Source: CAWEHU01 sp963808965
GTDB taxonomy: Bacteria; Pseudomonadota; Alphaproteobacteria; Acetobacterales; Acetobacteraceae
DNA: 64,000 nt
Reading direction: 5' to 3'
NCBI GenBank assembly: GCA_963808965.1
Contig: CAWEHU010000017.1
Location: 153,380 to 217,379, forward strand
Within the stretch, counting starts at the first letter, position 1; each line of letters starts with the position of its first letter. The translations under genes and the position numbers were made by a program. Positions 25,126 through 34,594 of this stretch are shown here, piece by piece. The notes beneath the pieces were generated by a model that saw only the letters and a list, made by a program, of their open reading frames with translations, was not told the DNA's origin and searched no databases.

Positions 25126-25551
25126 CTATATCTGAGGGTTAGGCCCTCCCTCCGCACCATCCCGCCGGGTCGAGAAGCGGTTCCCGAGGCGCTGAAGGTC
25201 CTCTTTCAGGGCCTTCTCACAGGTCCCGTAGATGCACGCATAGAGCTGCGGGTCGTAATGCCGCAGGATCATCTTGCCGAACTCCGCCCGGTCGAGACCG
25301 AACAGAGAACAGATCGGCTCGTAAAGCTCCGGGCTGATCGAATTGCGCCCCATCTCGATAGACGAGACGGCCGTTGCCCAGATGCCCAGGGAGTTGCCCA
25401 CCTGAGCTTGCGTCATGCCCGCCTTGATGCGCTGGTCCTGGAACCAAGCCCCCATCTTGCGGCGATATCCATAGGTCAGGTCCCGAGCCAGGTCCGTCGA
25501 AGCGGCGCCCCGACCAGTCCGCCCCATGAGGGGCCTGCGAGTTGTAGCCAT
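25126..25551 (-). CDS. XRE-family helix-turn-helix regulator
   Basis: A 141-residue DNA-binding protein. The HTH domain (residues about 35-90) reads 'WFQDQRIKAGMTQAQVGNSL', 'IWATAVSSIEMGRNSISPELYEPIC', with the Cro/C1 pattern. The flanks are basic and polar, with no second domain. It sits alone in the accessory patch next to tRNA-Arg, as phage- or island-derived repressors often do. The ATG at 25551 has AGAGGAA upstream. Confidence 0.75.
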   Translation of the reverse strand: MATTRRPLMGRTGRGAASTDLARDLTYGYRRKMGAWFQDQRIKAGMTQAQVGNSLGIWATAVSSIEMGRNSISPELYEPICSLFGLDRAEFGKMILRHYDPQLYACIYGTCEKALKEDLQRLGNRFSTRRDGAEGGPNPQI

Positions 25552-26223
25552 TGGTGAGTTCCTCTGTATGCTTGTCCGCTTTGGTCCCGGCTGGCCATTC
25601 TGCCCAGCATCGTCGGAACGCGGGTATACCCAAACTAGCGTTAAGCGCCTGCTAAGCGGAAATTGCAGCTACGCCAGCGGCAAAAGCCGTGATGGCACTG
25701 AAGCTGATGGTCCAACGCCAGTATCGCCGTTCGCCTGCGCGGTGCTTCTCATCCTCGGTCTGCTGGCCGGCGTCGGTGGGATGGGTTCGGAGATATGATT
25801 GGATATGGATTGCGGGAACGTGGATTGGGATAGCAGGCGCTAGCGGACTGAGTGTTCGATCTCCTTCTGACCTTTTCTTGTTGCAAAGATACGTGGGACA
25901 AAGAGAACGACGCCCAGGCAACCGAGCGCCGCGACTAGGCGACGGACAAGCACGTATCAAACTCCGAAATCAGCGAATGGTCGAACTCGGCTAATCCGCC
26001 TCAAGACTAAGCGTCCTGCAACTCAATGCCTCGTAGCACTGAATGAGGAACACGGCTGAGAAGGCTCCCCGGCAGCGGTCAGCCCAGAGAGCGAGACTGC
26101 CGGCCGAAGATCGGGGCAGGGGCCGCTTGGTAAGATGAGCGTCGTCTGCCGGGGCACAATTAATCTGTCCGTCGGCTGCAAATTGCTCGGGTTGCGCTTG
26201 CGCCAGCGGCAGCCGTCCTGACT
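25552..26223. other. Accessory stretch without a recognised gene
   Basis: Lower-GC sequence between the XRE gene and the IS3-type remnant. Open frames at minus 25652-25960 and minus 25991-26227 show no known motif or convincing ribosome site. It is probably degraded mobile DNA. Confidence 0.4.
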
Positions 26224-26523
26224 TCAATGACGCGCTCCCGGGCGAGGCGGCCGATGACGTCCCGTATGATTTCGGGTGTCCGCCGGGGAGCCGTTGCAGA
26301 CCTTGATCGTGGGAACTGGTCGGACGTGAGCCCGTCGGGATGGACCGCCTTGGCAGCCGTGAAACGCGCGATCGTGTCTAAGTCCCGCGCGACCCGCTTC
26401 GCGGCTGAAGTCGTCGACCACGCACAGCGTCCGGAACCGGCGTCCATCCGCCAGCGTGTCGGATGCGAAGTCCAGCGACCAGCGCCGGTTCAGAGGGCGT
26501 GCAGATGGATTGTGATCCGTCAC
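26224..26523 (-). pseudogene. IS3-family (IS407-like) transposase OrfB remnant
   Basis: Residues at the start read 'RPLNRRWSLDFASDTLADG' and 'RRFRTLCVVDDFSRE', the beginning of the DDE integrase core of IS407-group IS3 transposases (first catalytic Asp in 'WSLDF'). In a second frame 'RVARDLDTIARF' continues the match, after which similarity stops. The remaining Asp and Glu of the DDE triad are missing, so this is an inactive internal fragment, not a sequencing artefact. No terminal inverted repeats are visible. Confidence 0.7.
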
Positions 26524-26591
26524 ACTCGTGGCCGCCAGTGGCGGGCACCCACACCTGCATCTTCGAGCACCCGTTCGGCGTTCCTGCCGGC

Positions 26592-27095
26592 ATGACCGAG
26601 CCCGAGACCTTCTTCTTTTCCGATGATGGCCGCTTCCCGAACTCGCGCTTGCCGTTGCTCATCTATCGCAACGCACTGCCCTCGGAGGCCGCGGCGATGG
26701 AGCAAACCTTCGCCCGCAATAACTGGTCCAATTCGTGGCGCGACGGGATCTTCGATTACCATCACTTCCACAGCATCGCGCACGAGGTGCTGGGCTTCGC
26801 CGCAGGCGAAGTTCGCATCTGCTTCGGCGGACCGGGCGGGGAGGTCGTAACGGCGCGGGCCGGGGACGTAGTAGTGATCCCGGCAGGTGTCGGACACTGC
26901 AATAAGGGGCAGTCGAACGGCTTGCTCGTGATCGGCGCCTATCCGGGCGGCGCCGATTACGACATCAGGCGCGGCGATCCGGCCGAAATCGAGACGGTCC
27001 GGCGCAATATCGCCACCGTGCCGTTGCCAGACAATGATCCGGTGCAGGGTGCAGCCGGCGCGCTGCCGCGGCTCTGGGCGGCAACGCGCGGCTGA
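26592..27095 (+). CDS. YjlB-like cupin protein
   Basis: A 167-residue single-domain cupin. The YjlB signature 'PNSRLPLLIYRNALP' is near the start. Cupin motif 1 is spread over 'DYHHFHSIAHEVLGFAAGEV' and motif 2 is 'GDVVVIPAGVGHCNKGQ'. His residues for metal binding are present. The frame is open further upstream to 26463, but the family begins at 'MTEPETFFF'. Function unknown. Confidence 0.82.
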   Translation: MTEPETFFFSDDGRFPNSRLPLLIYRNALPSEAAAMEQTFARNNWSNSWRDGIFDYHHFHSIAHEVLGFAAGEVRICFGGPGGEVVTARAGDVVVIPAGVGHCNKGQSNGLLVIGAYPGGADYDIRRGDPAEIETVRRNIATVPLPDNDPVQGAAGALPRLWAATRG

Positions 27096-27101
27096 TCGCG
27101 C

Positions 27102-27563
27102 TTAGGTATCGATCAACTCAGGCGCGTCCGGATTAGTTGTGCGGCGGCGCCGTTCAGCCATGAACTGGTCGAACTCGGCCTTGTCGCGCGCCTTCCGCAG
27201 ACGCTCGAGGTATTCGAGGAACTCCCGCTGCTCTTCCTCGAGCCGGCGAAGTGTCTCGGCGCGATACTCGTCGAACGCCTGGTTCCCGCTGGAAGGCGGG
27301 CGGCCTCCGGCGTTCCAGCCGCAACCCCAGGCGCTTTGCCACGGGGCGCCGTTTCCAGGCCGTGGCGCATTCGCCCATCGCCCCCGACCCGTATGACCCC
27401 ACGACCCGAGGCGGCCCGAGCACAGGAGGAACCCGAGCAGGGCCACCCCGGCCGGCCACCAAAGCCAGAACCCGACCAGCATGAGCGCGATCCACGCACC
27501 CTTGCCGTATTCATCCAATTTTGCTGCGAGAACCACGAGGAGGCTCCTCTTGAGGGAACGCAC
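27102..27563 (-). CDS. DUF2852 membrane-associated protein
   Basis: A 153-residue protein with one hydrophobic segment ('WIALMLVGFWLWWPAGVALL', residues about 24-44), a Gly/Trp-rich middle and the DUF2852 C-terminal helix 'AFDEYRAETLRRLEEEQREF' followed by 'DKAEFDQFM'. This is an alphaproteobacterial family of unknown function. It is convergent with the cupin gene. Confidence 0.82.
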   Translation of the reverse strand: MRSLKRSLLVVLAAKLDEYGKGAWIALMLVGFWLWWPAGVALLGFLLCSGRLGSWGHTGRGRWANAPRPGNGAPWQSAWGCGWNAGGRPPSSGNQAFDEYRAETLRRLEEEQREFLEYLERLRKARDKAEFDQFMAERRRRTTNPDAPELIDT

Positions 27564-27658
27564 GCACGGAAGAAGTGAATGTTATTAACATTCACCACGG
27601 ATTTCATCAAAGTCGGTCATCTTTCAAGAGACGCACGAAGACGTGAACGAGGCCCGGA

Positions 27659-28295
27659 TCAGTTCGCCCGCCGGAAAAGTCCGAGAGACTGGAGATAGAT
27701 CAGCAATCCGGCTTCGAGCAGCTCCTCGGGGGTCATGGGCAGCTTGCGGCGCGCCGCGTCGGAGCGCCCGATGAACAGAGAGGCGACGCCGTGCGCCATG
27801 GCCCAGAGGTGGAGCGCCATCATCAGAGCGGGGCGGCCGAGCTCCTCTCGGCATTGTTGCGCAGGCGTGCTCCGATGCTCGACGCAGGACGGCGAAGGCG
27901 CGATCGGAGGCGACGAGCAGGGCGGGATCCTCCTCGATCGGGAAACCCGGTTCGAACATCGCCGCGTAGGAAGCCGGCTCGCGGGCGGCGAAGGCGAGAT
28001 AAGCCCGCCCGCAATTCTCGATGGCGCTGACCGGATCCGGCCGACCCTCCTGCCATGCAACCTCGAGCTCGGCGGCGAACCGCTCGAAACCGCGCCGAGC
28101 TACTTCCGCGACCAGCGCGTTGCGGTCGCGGAAATGGCGGTACGGCGCGGCGGGGCTGACCCCGGCGCTCCGTGCCACCTCGGCGAAGGTGAAGCCGGCC
28201 GGGCCGCGTTCGGCGATAAGCCCCAGCGCCGCGGCAACCAGTGCCTCACGCAGATTGCCGTGATGATACGTGTCGCGCCCGCGCCCGTAGCTCAT
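27659..28295 (-). CDS. TetR/AcrR family repressor (one frameshift)
   Basis: The N-terminal HTH is clear: 'HHGNLREALVAAALGLIAERG', 'FTFAEVARSAGVSPAAPYRHFRDRNAL' (partly shown). The ligand domain runs to about 27860, where the frame shifts. The second frame supplies 'CREELGRPALMMALHLWAMAHGVASLF' in part and the end 'EAGLLIYLQSLGLFRRAN'. Corrected length is about 210 residues, normal for TetR. It is divergent from rpsB, but its target genes are unknown. Confidence 0.8.
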
Positions 28296-28555
28296 GTGAG
28301 GCGGGTTTACATGGAAAACCTGCCTCCGCGCAGGGGCCTGTTCGATGCTCCTCCCTCGATGGCGGGGTTACGCCTGCGGAGAGCCGGCTTCTTGCCTCCG
28401 GCGCGCCTTTCCGCCATATGCCCGCTGCCGGCGCGCATCGTGCCGGTAATTCACACGCGGGGCGCCTTTCCCGGCCGGTTCTCCGGCCTGGGTTCCGGTG
28501 CCGCATGGCTCAGGCCCCGCGGAGGCACAACCGGACGTCGGAAAGGACAACGCTC

Positions 28556-29343
28556 ATGGCGATGCCCCAATTCACCCTGCGCCAGCTCCTCGAAGCTGGC
28601 GTTCACTTCGGCCATCACACCCGTCGCTGGAACCCCCGCATGGGGCCGTTCCTGTTCGGCGTTCGCAACCAGGTTCACATCATCGACTTGCAGCAGACCG
28701 TGCCGATGCTGGACCGGGCGCTGCGGGCGGTCCGCGACGTGGTGGCGGGAGGCGGGCGCGTGCTGTTCGTCGGCACCAAGCGCGCCGCGGCGGAATACGT
28801 GGCGGACGCGGCCAAGCGCTGCGGGCAGTACTATGTCAACCACCGCTGGCTCGGCGGCACGCTGACGAACTGGAAGACCATCACCGGCAGCATCAAGCGC
28901 CTCCGGCAGATCGAGGATCTGCTCTCCGGCGACACCCAGGGTCTGACCAAGAAGGAGATCCTGGACATCACGCGCGACAAAGAGAAGCTCGACCGGGCGC
29001 TGGGCGGCATCAAGGACATGGGCGGGCTGCCGGACATCCTGTTCATCATCGACACGAACAAGGAAAAGCTCGCGGTCGAGGAGGCGAACAAGCTCGGCAT
29101 TCCGGTGGTGGCGGTGCTCGACAGCAACTCCGACCCGGCCGGCGTCAGCTTTCCGATCCCCGGCAACGACGATGCCATCCGGGCGATCACGCTCTACTGC
29201 GACCTGGTCTCGGGCGCGGTGCTGGACGGGATCAGCGCGGAGATGGCCGCTTCGGGCCGGGACATCGGTGCCGGGGAAGAGCTGCCCCTGATGCGGTGCC
29301 GGAGGCTCACGCCCGCGCCGAGGCCGAGCAGCCGGCGGCCTGA
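28556..29343 (+). CDS. rpsB: 30S ribosomal protein S2 (one frameshift near the end)
   Basis: Ribosomal protein S2, needed to bind S1 to the small subunit. Family motifs: 'LRQLLEAGVHFGHHTRRWNPRM', shown from the second residue on, 'HIIDLQQT', 'LFVGTKRAA', 'VNHRWLGGTLTNW' and 'IPGNDDAIRAI'. The frame breaks near 29291: CTGCCCCTGATGCGG lacks one G, and restoring it gives 'EELPLDAVPEAH' with a stop at 29343. GAAAGGA precedes the ATG. It is first in the rpsB-tsf-pyrH-frr operon. Confidence 0.95.
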
Positions 29344-29376
29344 GCGTCTCGTAAGCGATCGTCTGGAGACTGACAC

Positions 29377-30290
29377 ATGGCCGAGATCACGGCGGCACTG
29401 GTTAAGGACCTGCGCGAGAAGACCGGCGCGGGTATGATGGACTGCAAGAAAGCGCTCTCGGAGACCGGCGGCAGTATCGAGGCGGCGGTGGACTGGTTGC
29501 GCAAAAAGGGCCTCGCCGCGGCGGCCAAGAAGTCGGGCCGCGTGGCGGCCGAGGGCCTGATCGGGGTCGCTTCCGCCCCCGGCCGGGCGGCGATGGTGGA
29601 AGTGAACGCCGAGACCGATTTCGTCGCCCGCAACGACACGTTTCAGTCCTTTGTGGAAGCTGCCGCTCAAGCGGCCCTCAAGGCCGGCGAGGACGTGGAG
29701 GCGATCAAGGCCGCGCCCTACCCGAACAGCGTCCGCACGATCGGCGAGGAGCTGACCCACCTCATCGCGACCATCGGCGAAAACATGACCATCCGCCGCG
29801 CGCGTGTGTTGAGCGTGGAGCGGGGCGTGGTCGCGACCTATGTGCACTCGGCGGTGCGGCCGGGTCTCGGCAAGATCGGCGTGCTGGCGGCGGTGGAGGG
29901 CGAGAGCGAGATCCGCGGCCCTGGAGACGCTCGGCCGCCAGATCGGCATGCACGTCGCCCACGCGCGGCCGGAGGCGCTGGACATCGCCGGGGTCGATCC
30001 GGCGGCGCTCGAGCGGGAGAAGGCCGTGCTTGAGCGAGCAGGCCCGTGCCTCGGGCAAGCCGGAGGCGATCATCGAGAAGATGGTCGAGGGGCGCATCCG
30101 CAAATACTACGAGGAAGTCGTGTTGCTCGAGCAGGTCTGGGTGCATGACGGGGAGAGCCGGGTACGCGCGGTGCTGCAGAAATCGGGCGCGAAACTTGCC
30201 GGATTCGCTCGCTTTCAGCTGGGCGAGGGAATCGACCGGGGTCCGGGCGGGGATTTCGCGGCCGAGGTAGCAGCGGCGGCGAAAGGCTGA
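29377..30290 (+). CDS. tsf: Elongation factor Ts (two frameshifts)
   Basis: The nucleotide-exchange factor for EF-Tu. The N-terminal UBA-like part 'LVKDLREKTGAGMMDCKKAL' and 'NAETDFVARND' are classic. One extra C near 29919 and one extra T near 30029 split the rest, and removal gives 'ALETLGRQIGMHVAH' and then 'SEQARASGKPEAIIEKMVEG'. The protein ends at 30290 with about 304 residues, normal length. Because tsf is essential, the shifts are almost certainly base-call errors. Confidence 0.95.
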
Positions 30291-30313
30291 ACCGCGAGAC
30301 CGACGCGACTTCC

Positions 30314-30336
30314 GCGCGCCCTTGTTCCGGGCGCGC
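30314..30336 (+). terminator. Hairpin between tsf and pyrH
   Basis: GCGCGCCC (30314-30321) and GGGCGCGC (30329-30336) form a perfect 8-bp stem with a 7-base loop, 23 bases after the tsf stop. No T-run follows, so it may act as an attenuator or processing site rather than a strong terminator. Confidence 0.5.
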
Positions 30337-30422
30337 GGGGCCATTAGGGTGCCGCGCGCTCGATTGTCATACACGCCCGCAGCCCGGCGCGCTCCTGCGG
30401 CCGTGACAAACAAACGGTTTTT

Positions 30423-31149
30423 ATGCCCGACCAGCCGGCCTATAAGCGCGTCCTGTTGAAAGTGTCCGGCGAGGCCCTGATGGGGCGGCGCGAATATGGC
30501 CTGGACACCGAGACGGTTCCCGCCATCGCCGCCGACATTCGCGACGTGGTCGCGATGGGCGTGCAGGTCTGCGTCGTCATTGGCGGGGGCAACATCTTTC
30601 GCGGCGTCTCCGCCGCGGCGAGCGGCATGGAACGTGCGCAAGCCGACTACATCGGCATGCTTGCCACGGTGATGAACGCGCTTGCCGTGCAGAGCGCGCT
30701 GGAAAAGCGCAAGGTGCCGCACCCGCGTGCAGTCGGCGATCCCGATGTCGAGCGTCTGCGAGCCGTATATCCGCCGTCGCGCCGAGCGGCACATGGAGAA
30801 GGGCCGCGTGGTGATCTTCGCCGCCGGCACGGGCAATCCCTTCTTCACCACCGATACCGCCGCCGCGCTGCGCGCCGCGGAGATGGGCTGCGACGCGCTG
30901 CTGAAGGGGACGCAAGTGGACGGGGTGTATTCCGCCGATCCGCGCAAGGTGGCCAATGCCGAGCGTTACGACCGGCTGACCTATCTCGACGTTCTCGCCC
31001 GCGATCTCGCCGTGATGGATGCCGCGGCGATCAGTCTGGCGCGCGAGAACGGACTGCCTATCGTGGTCTTCAACATCCACGCGCACGGCGCGTTCGCGCA
31101 GGTGATCCGGGGCGAGGGACGCTTCACCACCATTGTCGAGCAGCAGTAG
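30423..31149 (+). CDS. pyrH: Uridylate kinase (one frameshift)
   Basis: UMP kinase, making UDP for pyrimidine nucleotides and UDP-sugars. Seen: 'RVLLKVSGEALMG', 'VCVVIGGGNIFRG', 'DYIGMLATVMNALA', and after the shift 'RHMEKGRVVIFAAGTGNPFFTT' (partly shown), 'KGTQVDGVYSADP' and 'TTIVEQQ'. An extra base near 30720 causes the shift; corrected, 'VPTRVQSAIPM' is restored. Length is about 241 residues, as expected. Confidence 0.95.
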
Positions 31150-31176
31150 CGGCGCGAGGAGAAAGGGGAGGGGGCG

Positions 31177-31743
31177 ATGGCGGCCGATCTGAACACATTG
31201 AAGCAGGACCTCACCCGCCGCATGGACGGGGCGCTCGAAACTCTGCGCCGGGAGTTCGCCGGATTGCGGGCAGGACGGGCGAGCCCGGGCCTGCTCGAGC
31301 CCGTCCGGGTCGAAGCGTACGGGACCGAGATGCCGATTTCGCAGGTCGGCACGATCGCCGTCCCGGAGGCGCGCATGCTGACCGTGCAGGTCTGGGACCG
31401 CAGCATGGTTTCTGCGGTGGAGCGAGCGATCCGCGATGCGGGGCTCGGCCTCAACCCCGGCTCCGACGGGCAGCTCGTGCGCGTCCCCATCCCACAGCTC
31501 ACGGCGGAGCGGCGAGCCGAACTGGTCAAGGCCGCCGGCCGGTACGCGGAGGCGGCGAAGGTCGCCGTGCGCGGCGTGCGCCGTGATGGCATGGATCAGA
31601 TCAAGACGCATGAGAAGAAACACGAGATCGGCGAGGATGACGCCAAGCACTGGCACGACGAGGTCCAGAAGCTGACCGACCAGTACATCAGGCGCATCGA
31701 CGACAGCTTCGCCGACAAGGAAAAGGACATCCGGCAGGTCTGA
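31177..31743 (+). CDS. frr: Ribosome recycling factor
   Basis: An intact 188-residue RRF, which splits post-termination ribosomes with EF-G. Typical segments are 'LRREFAGLRAGRASPGLLEP', 'PEARMLTVQVWD', 'IRDAGLGLNPGSDGQLVRVP' and 'LTAERRAELVKAAGRYAEAA'. A purine-rich site (GGAGAAAGGGGAGGG) precedes the ATG. Confidence 0.96.
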   Translation: MAADLNTLKQDLTRRMDGALETLRREFAGLRAGRASPGLLEPVRVEAYGTEMPISQVGTIAVPEARMLTVQVWDRSMVSAVERAIRDAGLGLNPGSDGQLVRVPIPQLTAERRAELVKAAGRYAEAAKVAVRGVRRDGMDQIKTHEKKHEIGEDDAKHWHDEVQKLTDQYIRRIDDSFADKEKDIRQV

Positions 31744-31746
31744 ACG

Positions 31747-32523
31747 ATGGTCGATGCCGGCTACCAGCCAAAAGGTCACGCTCGCCGAGGAACCCGATCC
31801 GGTCGGCGCCGGCGGTCCACGGCGGCTCCCTGCCATGTCGCCATCATCATGGATGGCAACGGGCGATGGGCAGCGGCCCGGTCGCTGCCGCGGATCGCCG
31901 GCCACCGCGAAGGCGCCCGCGCCGTTCGCCGCACGATCGAGGCCGCCGTCCAGCAGGGCGTGCGCTGGCTGACCTTGTATGCCTTCAGCAGCGAGAATTG
32001 GCGACGCTCGCCCGGCGAGGTGCTGGATTTGACCGGATTGCTCCGGCACTACCTGAAAAGCGAGATCGCGGATCTCCGCGCGAACGGCGTGCGGCTCAGA
32101 ATCATCGGCGAGCCGGACCGGTTCGGGGCCGAGATTCGCGAAGATCTGACCACGGCCGTTCGCAGCACGGCGATGAACGCGAGGCTCAACCTGACGGTCG
32201 CACTGTCTTATGGCGGCAGGGCCGAGATCGCCTCCGCGTGCCGCCGGATCGCCGAGGCAGCGCGGGAAGGGCGCCTCGATCCGGCACGGATCGACGAAGC
32301 GAGCGTCGCCCGTTTCCTTTTCACGGAAGGAATACCCGACCCCGACCTCGTGATCCGCACCTCGGGTGAACAGCGTCTTTCCAACTTCCTGTTGTGGCAG
32401 GCCGCCTATGCGGAGCTGGTCTTTCAGGACGTGCTCTGGCCCGATTATGGCGCGTCGCATTTCGCCGACGCATTGGCGGAATACGCGCGGCGGGAGCGAC
32501 GCTTTGGCGCAAGACCCGGTTGA
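31747..32523 (+). CDS. uppS: Undecaprenyl diphosphate synthase / isoprenyl transferase
   Basis: The cis-prenyltransferase making the C55 lipid carrier for peptidoglycan and other glycans. Motifs: 'CHVAIIMDGNGRWA' (catalytic Asp), 'GHREGARAVRR', 'TLYAFSSENW', 'RTSGEQRLSNFLLWQ' and 'LWPDYG'. The first 30 residues in this frame are Arg-rich. The frame starting at 31754 ('MPATSQKVTLAEEPDPVG') fits better, so a single-base error near 31830 is likely. Confidence 0.93.
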   Translation: MVDAGYQPKGHARRGTRSGRRRRSTAAPCHVAIIMDGNGRWAAARSLPRIAGHREGARAVRRTIEAAVQQGVRWLTLYAFSSENWRRSPGEVLDLTGLLRHYLKSEIADLRANGVRLRIIGEPDRFGAEIREDLTTAVRSTAMNARLNLTVALSYGGRAEIASACRRIAEAAREGRLDPARIDEASVARFLFTEGIPDPDLVIRTSGEQRLSNFLLWQAAYAELVFQDVLWPDYGASHFADALAEYARRERRFGARPG

Positions 32524-33367
32524 GGGCCGTCCTTTCCGTTGGGGGGACCTCCGTAAGCGGATCATCTCTGCGGCGTTTCTTGCTCCGCTTGCGCTGGTCG
32601 CGATCTGGATGGGCGCCGGTATGTGGGCCGGCGTGATCGCGCTGGTGACGATCGGCCTCGCCTGCGAGTGGGTCCAGCTCTGTGGCTTCCAGCTCGGCGC
32701 GATGCCGGGATTGTCAGTTCCCCTCGCCATCGTCACGGCCGGAGCGGTCGCCTTGGCGGAGCATGAGGGGGCGGCCCTGATCCTATTGCTGGCTGGTTTC
32801 GGCGTTGCCTGGACGCTTGGCCGTTTGCTGCGGCGGGAGGACTCCGGTGCGAGGCTGCGTTCTCCGGCGAGTTTGGCAGCCGGGGTGCTTTACGTCGGCC
32901 TGCCGTGCATCGCGATGCTTTGGCTGCGCCAGGACGGCGGCGCCGGCCGGCCGAACGTCTTGTTCCTCGTGCTCATCGTCTGGGCGAGCGATGTGGGCGC
33001 GTATTTGGCGGGAAGGCTGGTCGGCGGCCCGCGTCTCGCGCCACGCATTTCGCCGGGCAAGACCTGGTCGGGCGCGGTCGGCGGGCTGGCTTCGGCCGTC
33101 GGCATGGGGTGCTTCATCGCGTTCTGGGCGGCCGGGGGCGGAAATCTGTGGCGAATCAGCCTGGTCGCGGCTTGTCTAGGGGCGATCGCGCAGGCTGGCG
33201 ACCTGCTCGAGAGTTTGATCAAGCGACGCTTCGGCGTGAAGGATTCGAGCCGGCTGATCCCGGGTCATGGCGGCTTGCTGGATCGGCTGGATGGCGTCCT
33301 GACCGCGGCTCCGGCAGCGGCCCTTCTGGCCCTCGCCCTCGGACGGGGAGTAGAGCTTTGGCAATGA
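32504..33367 (+). CDS. cdsA: Phosphatidate cytidylyltransferase
   Basis: A 287-residue inner-membrane enzyme making CDP-diacylglycerol. Multiple helices precede the signature 'SRLIPGHGGLLDRLDG', and 'ISPGKTWSGAVGGL' is the second family motif. The best start is TTG 32504, with GGGAG upstream, overlapping the end of uppS by 20 bases. Its TGA overlaps the dxr ATG. Confidence 0.93.
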   Translation: MAQDPVEGRPFRWGDLRKRIISAAFLAPLALVAIWMGAGMWAGVIALVTIGLACEWVQLCGFQLGAMPGLSVPLAIVTAGAVALAEHEGAALILLLAGFGVAWTLGRLLRREDSGARLRSPASLAAGVLYVGLPCIAMLWLRQDGGAGRPNVLFLVLIVWASDVGAYLAGRLVGGPRLAPRISPGKTWSGAVGGLASAVGMGCFIAFWAAGGGNLWRISLVAACLGAIAQAGDLLESLIKRRFGVKDSSRLIPGHGGLLDRLDGVLTAAPAAALLALALGRGVELWQ

Positions 33368-34524
33368 CGAAAAGCGTGACCGTTCTGGGTAGCACCGGGA
33401 GCGTGGGACGGCAGACCGTCGAGCTGCTCGAGGCCGGGCGCGAGCGTTTCCGGGTTCGCGCGCTCGTGGCCGGCGGTAACGGCGCGCTTCTCGCCGAGCA
33501 GGCCCGCGCGGTGGGCGCGGAACTGGCGGTCGTCTGCGAGCCATCCGGTGTCGGCGCCCTTCGGGACGGGCTGGCGGGCACCCGGGTCGAGATCGGCGTG
33601 GGGCTCGACGCCGTCGTGGAAGCCGCGGCGCTGCCCGCGGACTGGACAATGGCCGCCATTACCGGCGCGGCCGGGCTGGCTCCAACTCTCGCCGCGATCC
33701 GGCGAGGCGGGGTGGTGGCGCTGGCCAACAAGGAGGCTTTGGTGTGCGCCGGGGAGGTGATGCTGCGTGCGGTCCGGGAGGCCGGGACGACCTTGCTGCC
33801 GGTCGATTCCGAGCACAACGCCATCTTCCAGTCCCTGGCGGAGGGAAACCGGGGCGCGGTGGAGAAGATCGTGCTCACGGCGTCCGGCGGCCCGTTCCGC
33901 ACGGCGAGCCTGGAAGAGATGACCGTCGTGACCCCGGAGGCGGCGCTCCGGCACCCCATCTGGTCCATGGGCGCCAAAATCAGCATCGATTCGGCGACCA
34001 TGATGAACAAGGGGCTGGAGCTGATCGAGGCCGCGCGGCTGTTTGGTCTGGACGATGCGCAGATCGGCGTGCTCGTCCACCCGCAATCGGTCGTTCACGG
34101 TCTCGTCTTCTATCATGACGGCAGCGTGCTGGCGCAGCTCGGCGCACCCGACATGCGCATTCCGATCGCCCACACGCTGGCGTGGCCGGAGCGAATGAAC
34201 ACATCATCGCCGCGCCTCGATCTGGCAGCCTTGGCACGTCTCGATTTCTTCGAGCCTGATACGACGCGGTTTCCCTCGCTGAGGCTGGCGCGGGATGCCT
34301 TGCGCGCCGGCGGAGGCGCCCCCACCATCCTGAGCGCGGCCAATGAAGTCGCGGTCGAGGCTTTCTTGCAGCGCCGCATCGGCTTCCTGGATATAGCGGG
34401 GATGGTGGAGCGGGTCGTGGATGGATTGGGGGCGCCGCCTGCCGATACGCTGGACGACGTTGTCGCCTTGGACGGAGCCGCACGCCGGGCGGCGACCCGG
34501 ATCGCGACTGCCCGGGCAGCCTGA
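33364..34524 (+). CDS. dxr: 1-deoxy-D-xylulose 5-phosphate reductoisomerase
   Basis: Second enzyme of the MEP isoprenoid pathway, NADPH-dependent. A 386-residue intact protein with 'VTVLGSTGSVGRQTVELL' (NADPH loop), 'ALANKEALVCAG', 'LPVDSEHNAIFQ', 'SGGPFRT', 'WSMGAKISIDSATMMNKGLE' and 'HPQSVVHG' - all substrate and metal motifs. It starts within the cdsA stop (ATGA). Confidence 0.96.
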   Translation: MTKSVTVLGSTGSVGRQTVELLEAGRERFRVRALVAGGNGALLAEQARAVGAELAVVCEPSGVGALRDGLAGTRVEIGVGLDAVVEAAALPADWTMAAITGAAGLAPTLAAIRRGGVVALANKEALVCAGEVMLRAVREAGTTLLPVDSEHNAIFQSLAEGNRGAVEKIVLTASGGPFRTASLEEMTVVTPEAALRHPIWSMGAKISIDSATMMNKGLELIEAARLFGLDDAQIGVLVHPQSVVHGLVFYHDGSVLAQLGAPDMRIPIAHTLAWPERMNTSSPRLDLAALARLDFFEPDTTRFPSLRLARDALRAGGGAPTILSAANEVAVEAFLQRRIGFLDIAGMVERVVDGLGAPPADTLDDVVALDGAARRAATRIATARAA

Positions 34525-34594
34525 TTCGTTCGCCCTCCCGGCCGGCGGGCGCGCCCGTGCCGGCGCCTGAGCCACGTTAGCGAGAGACCAGATC

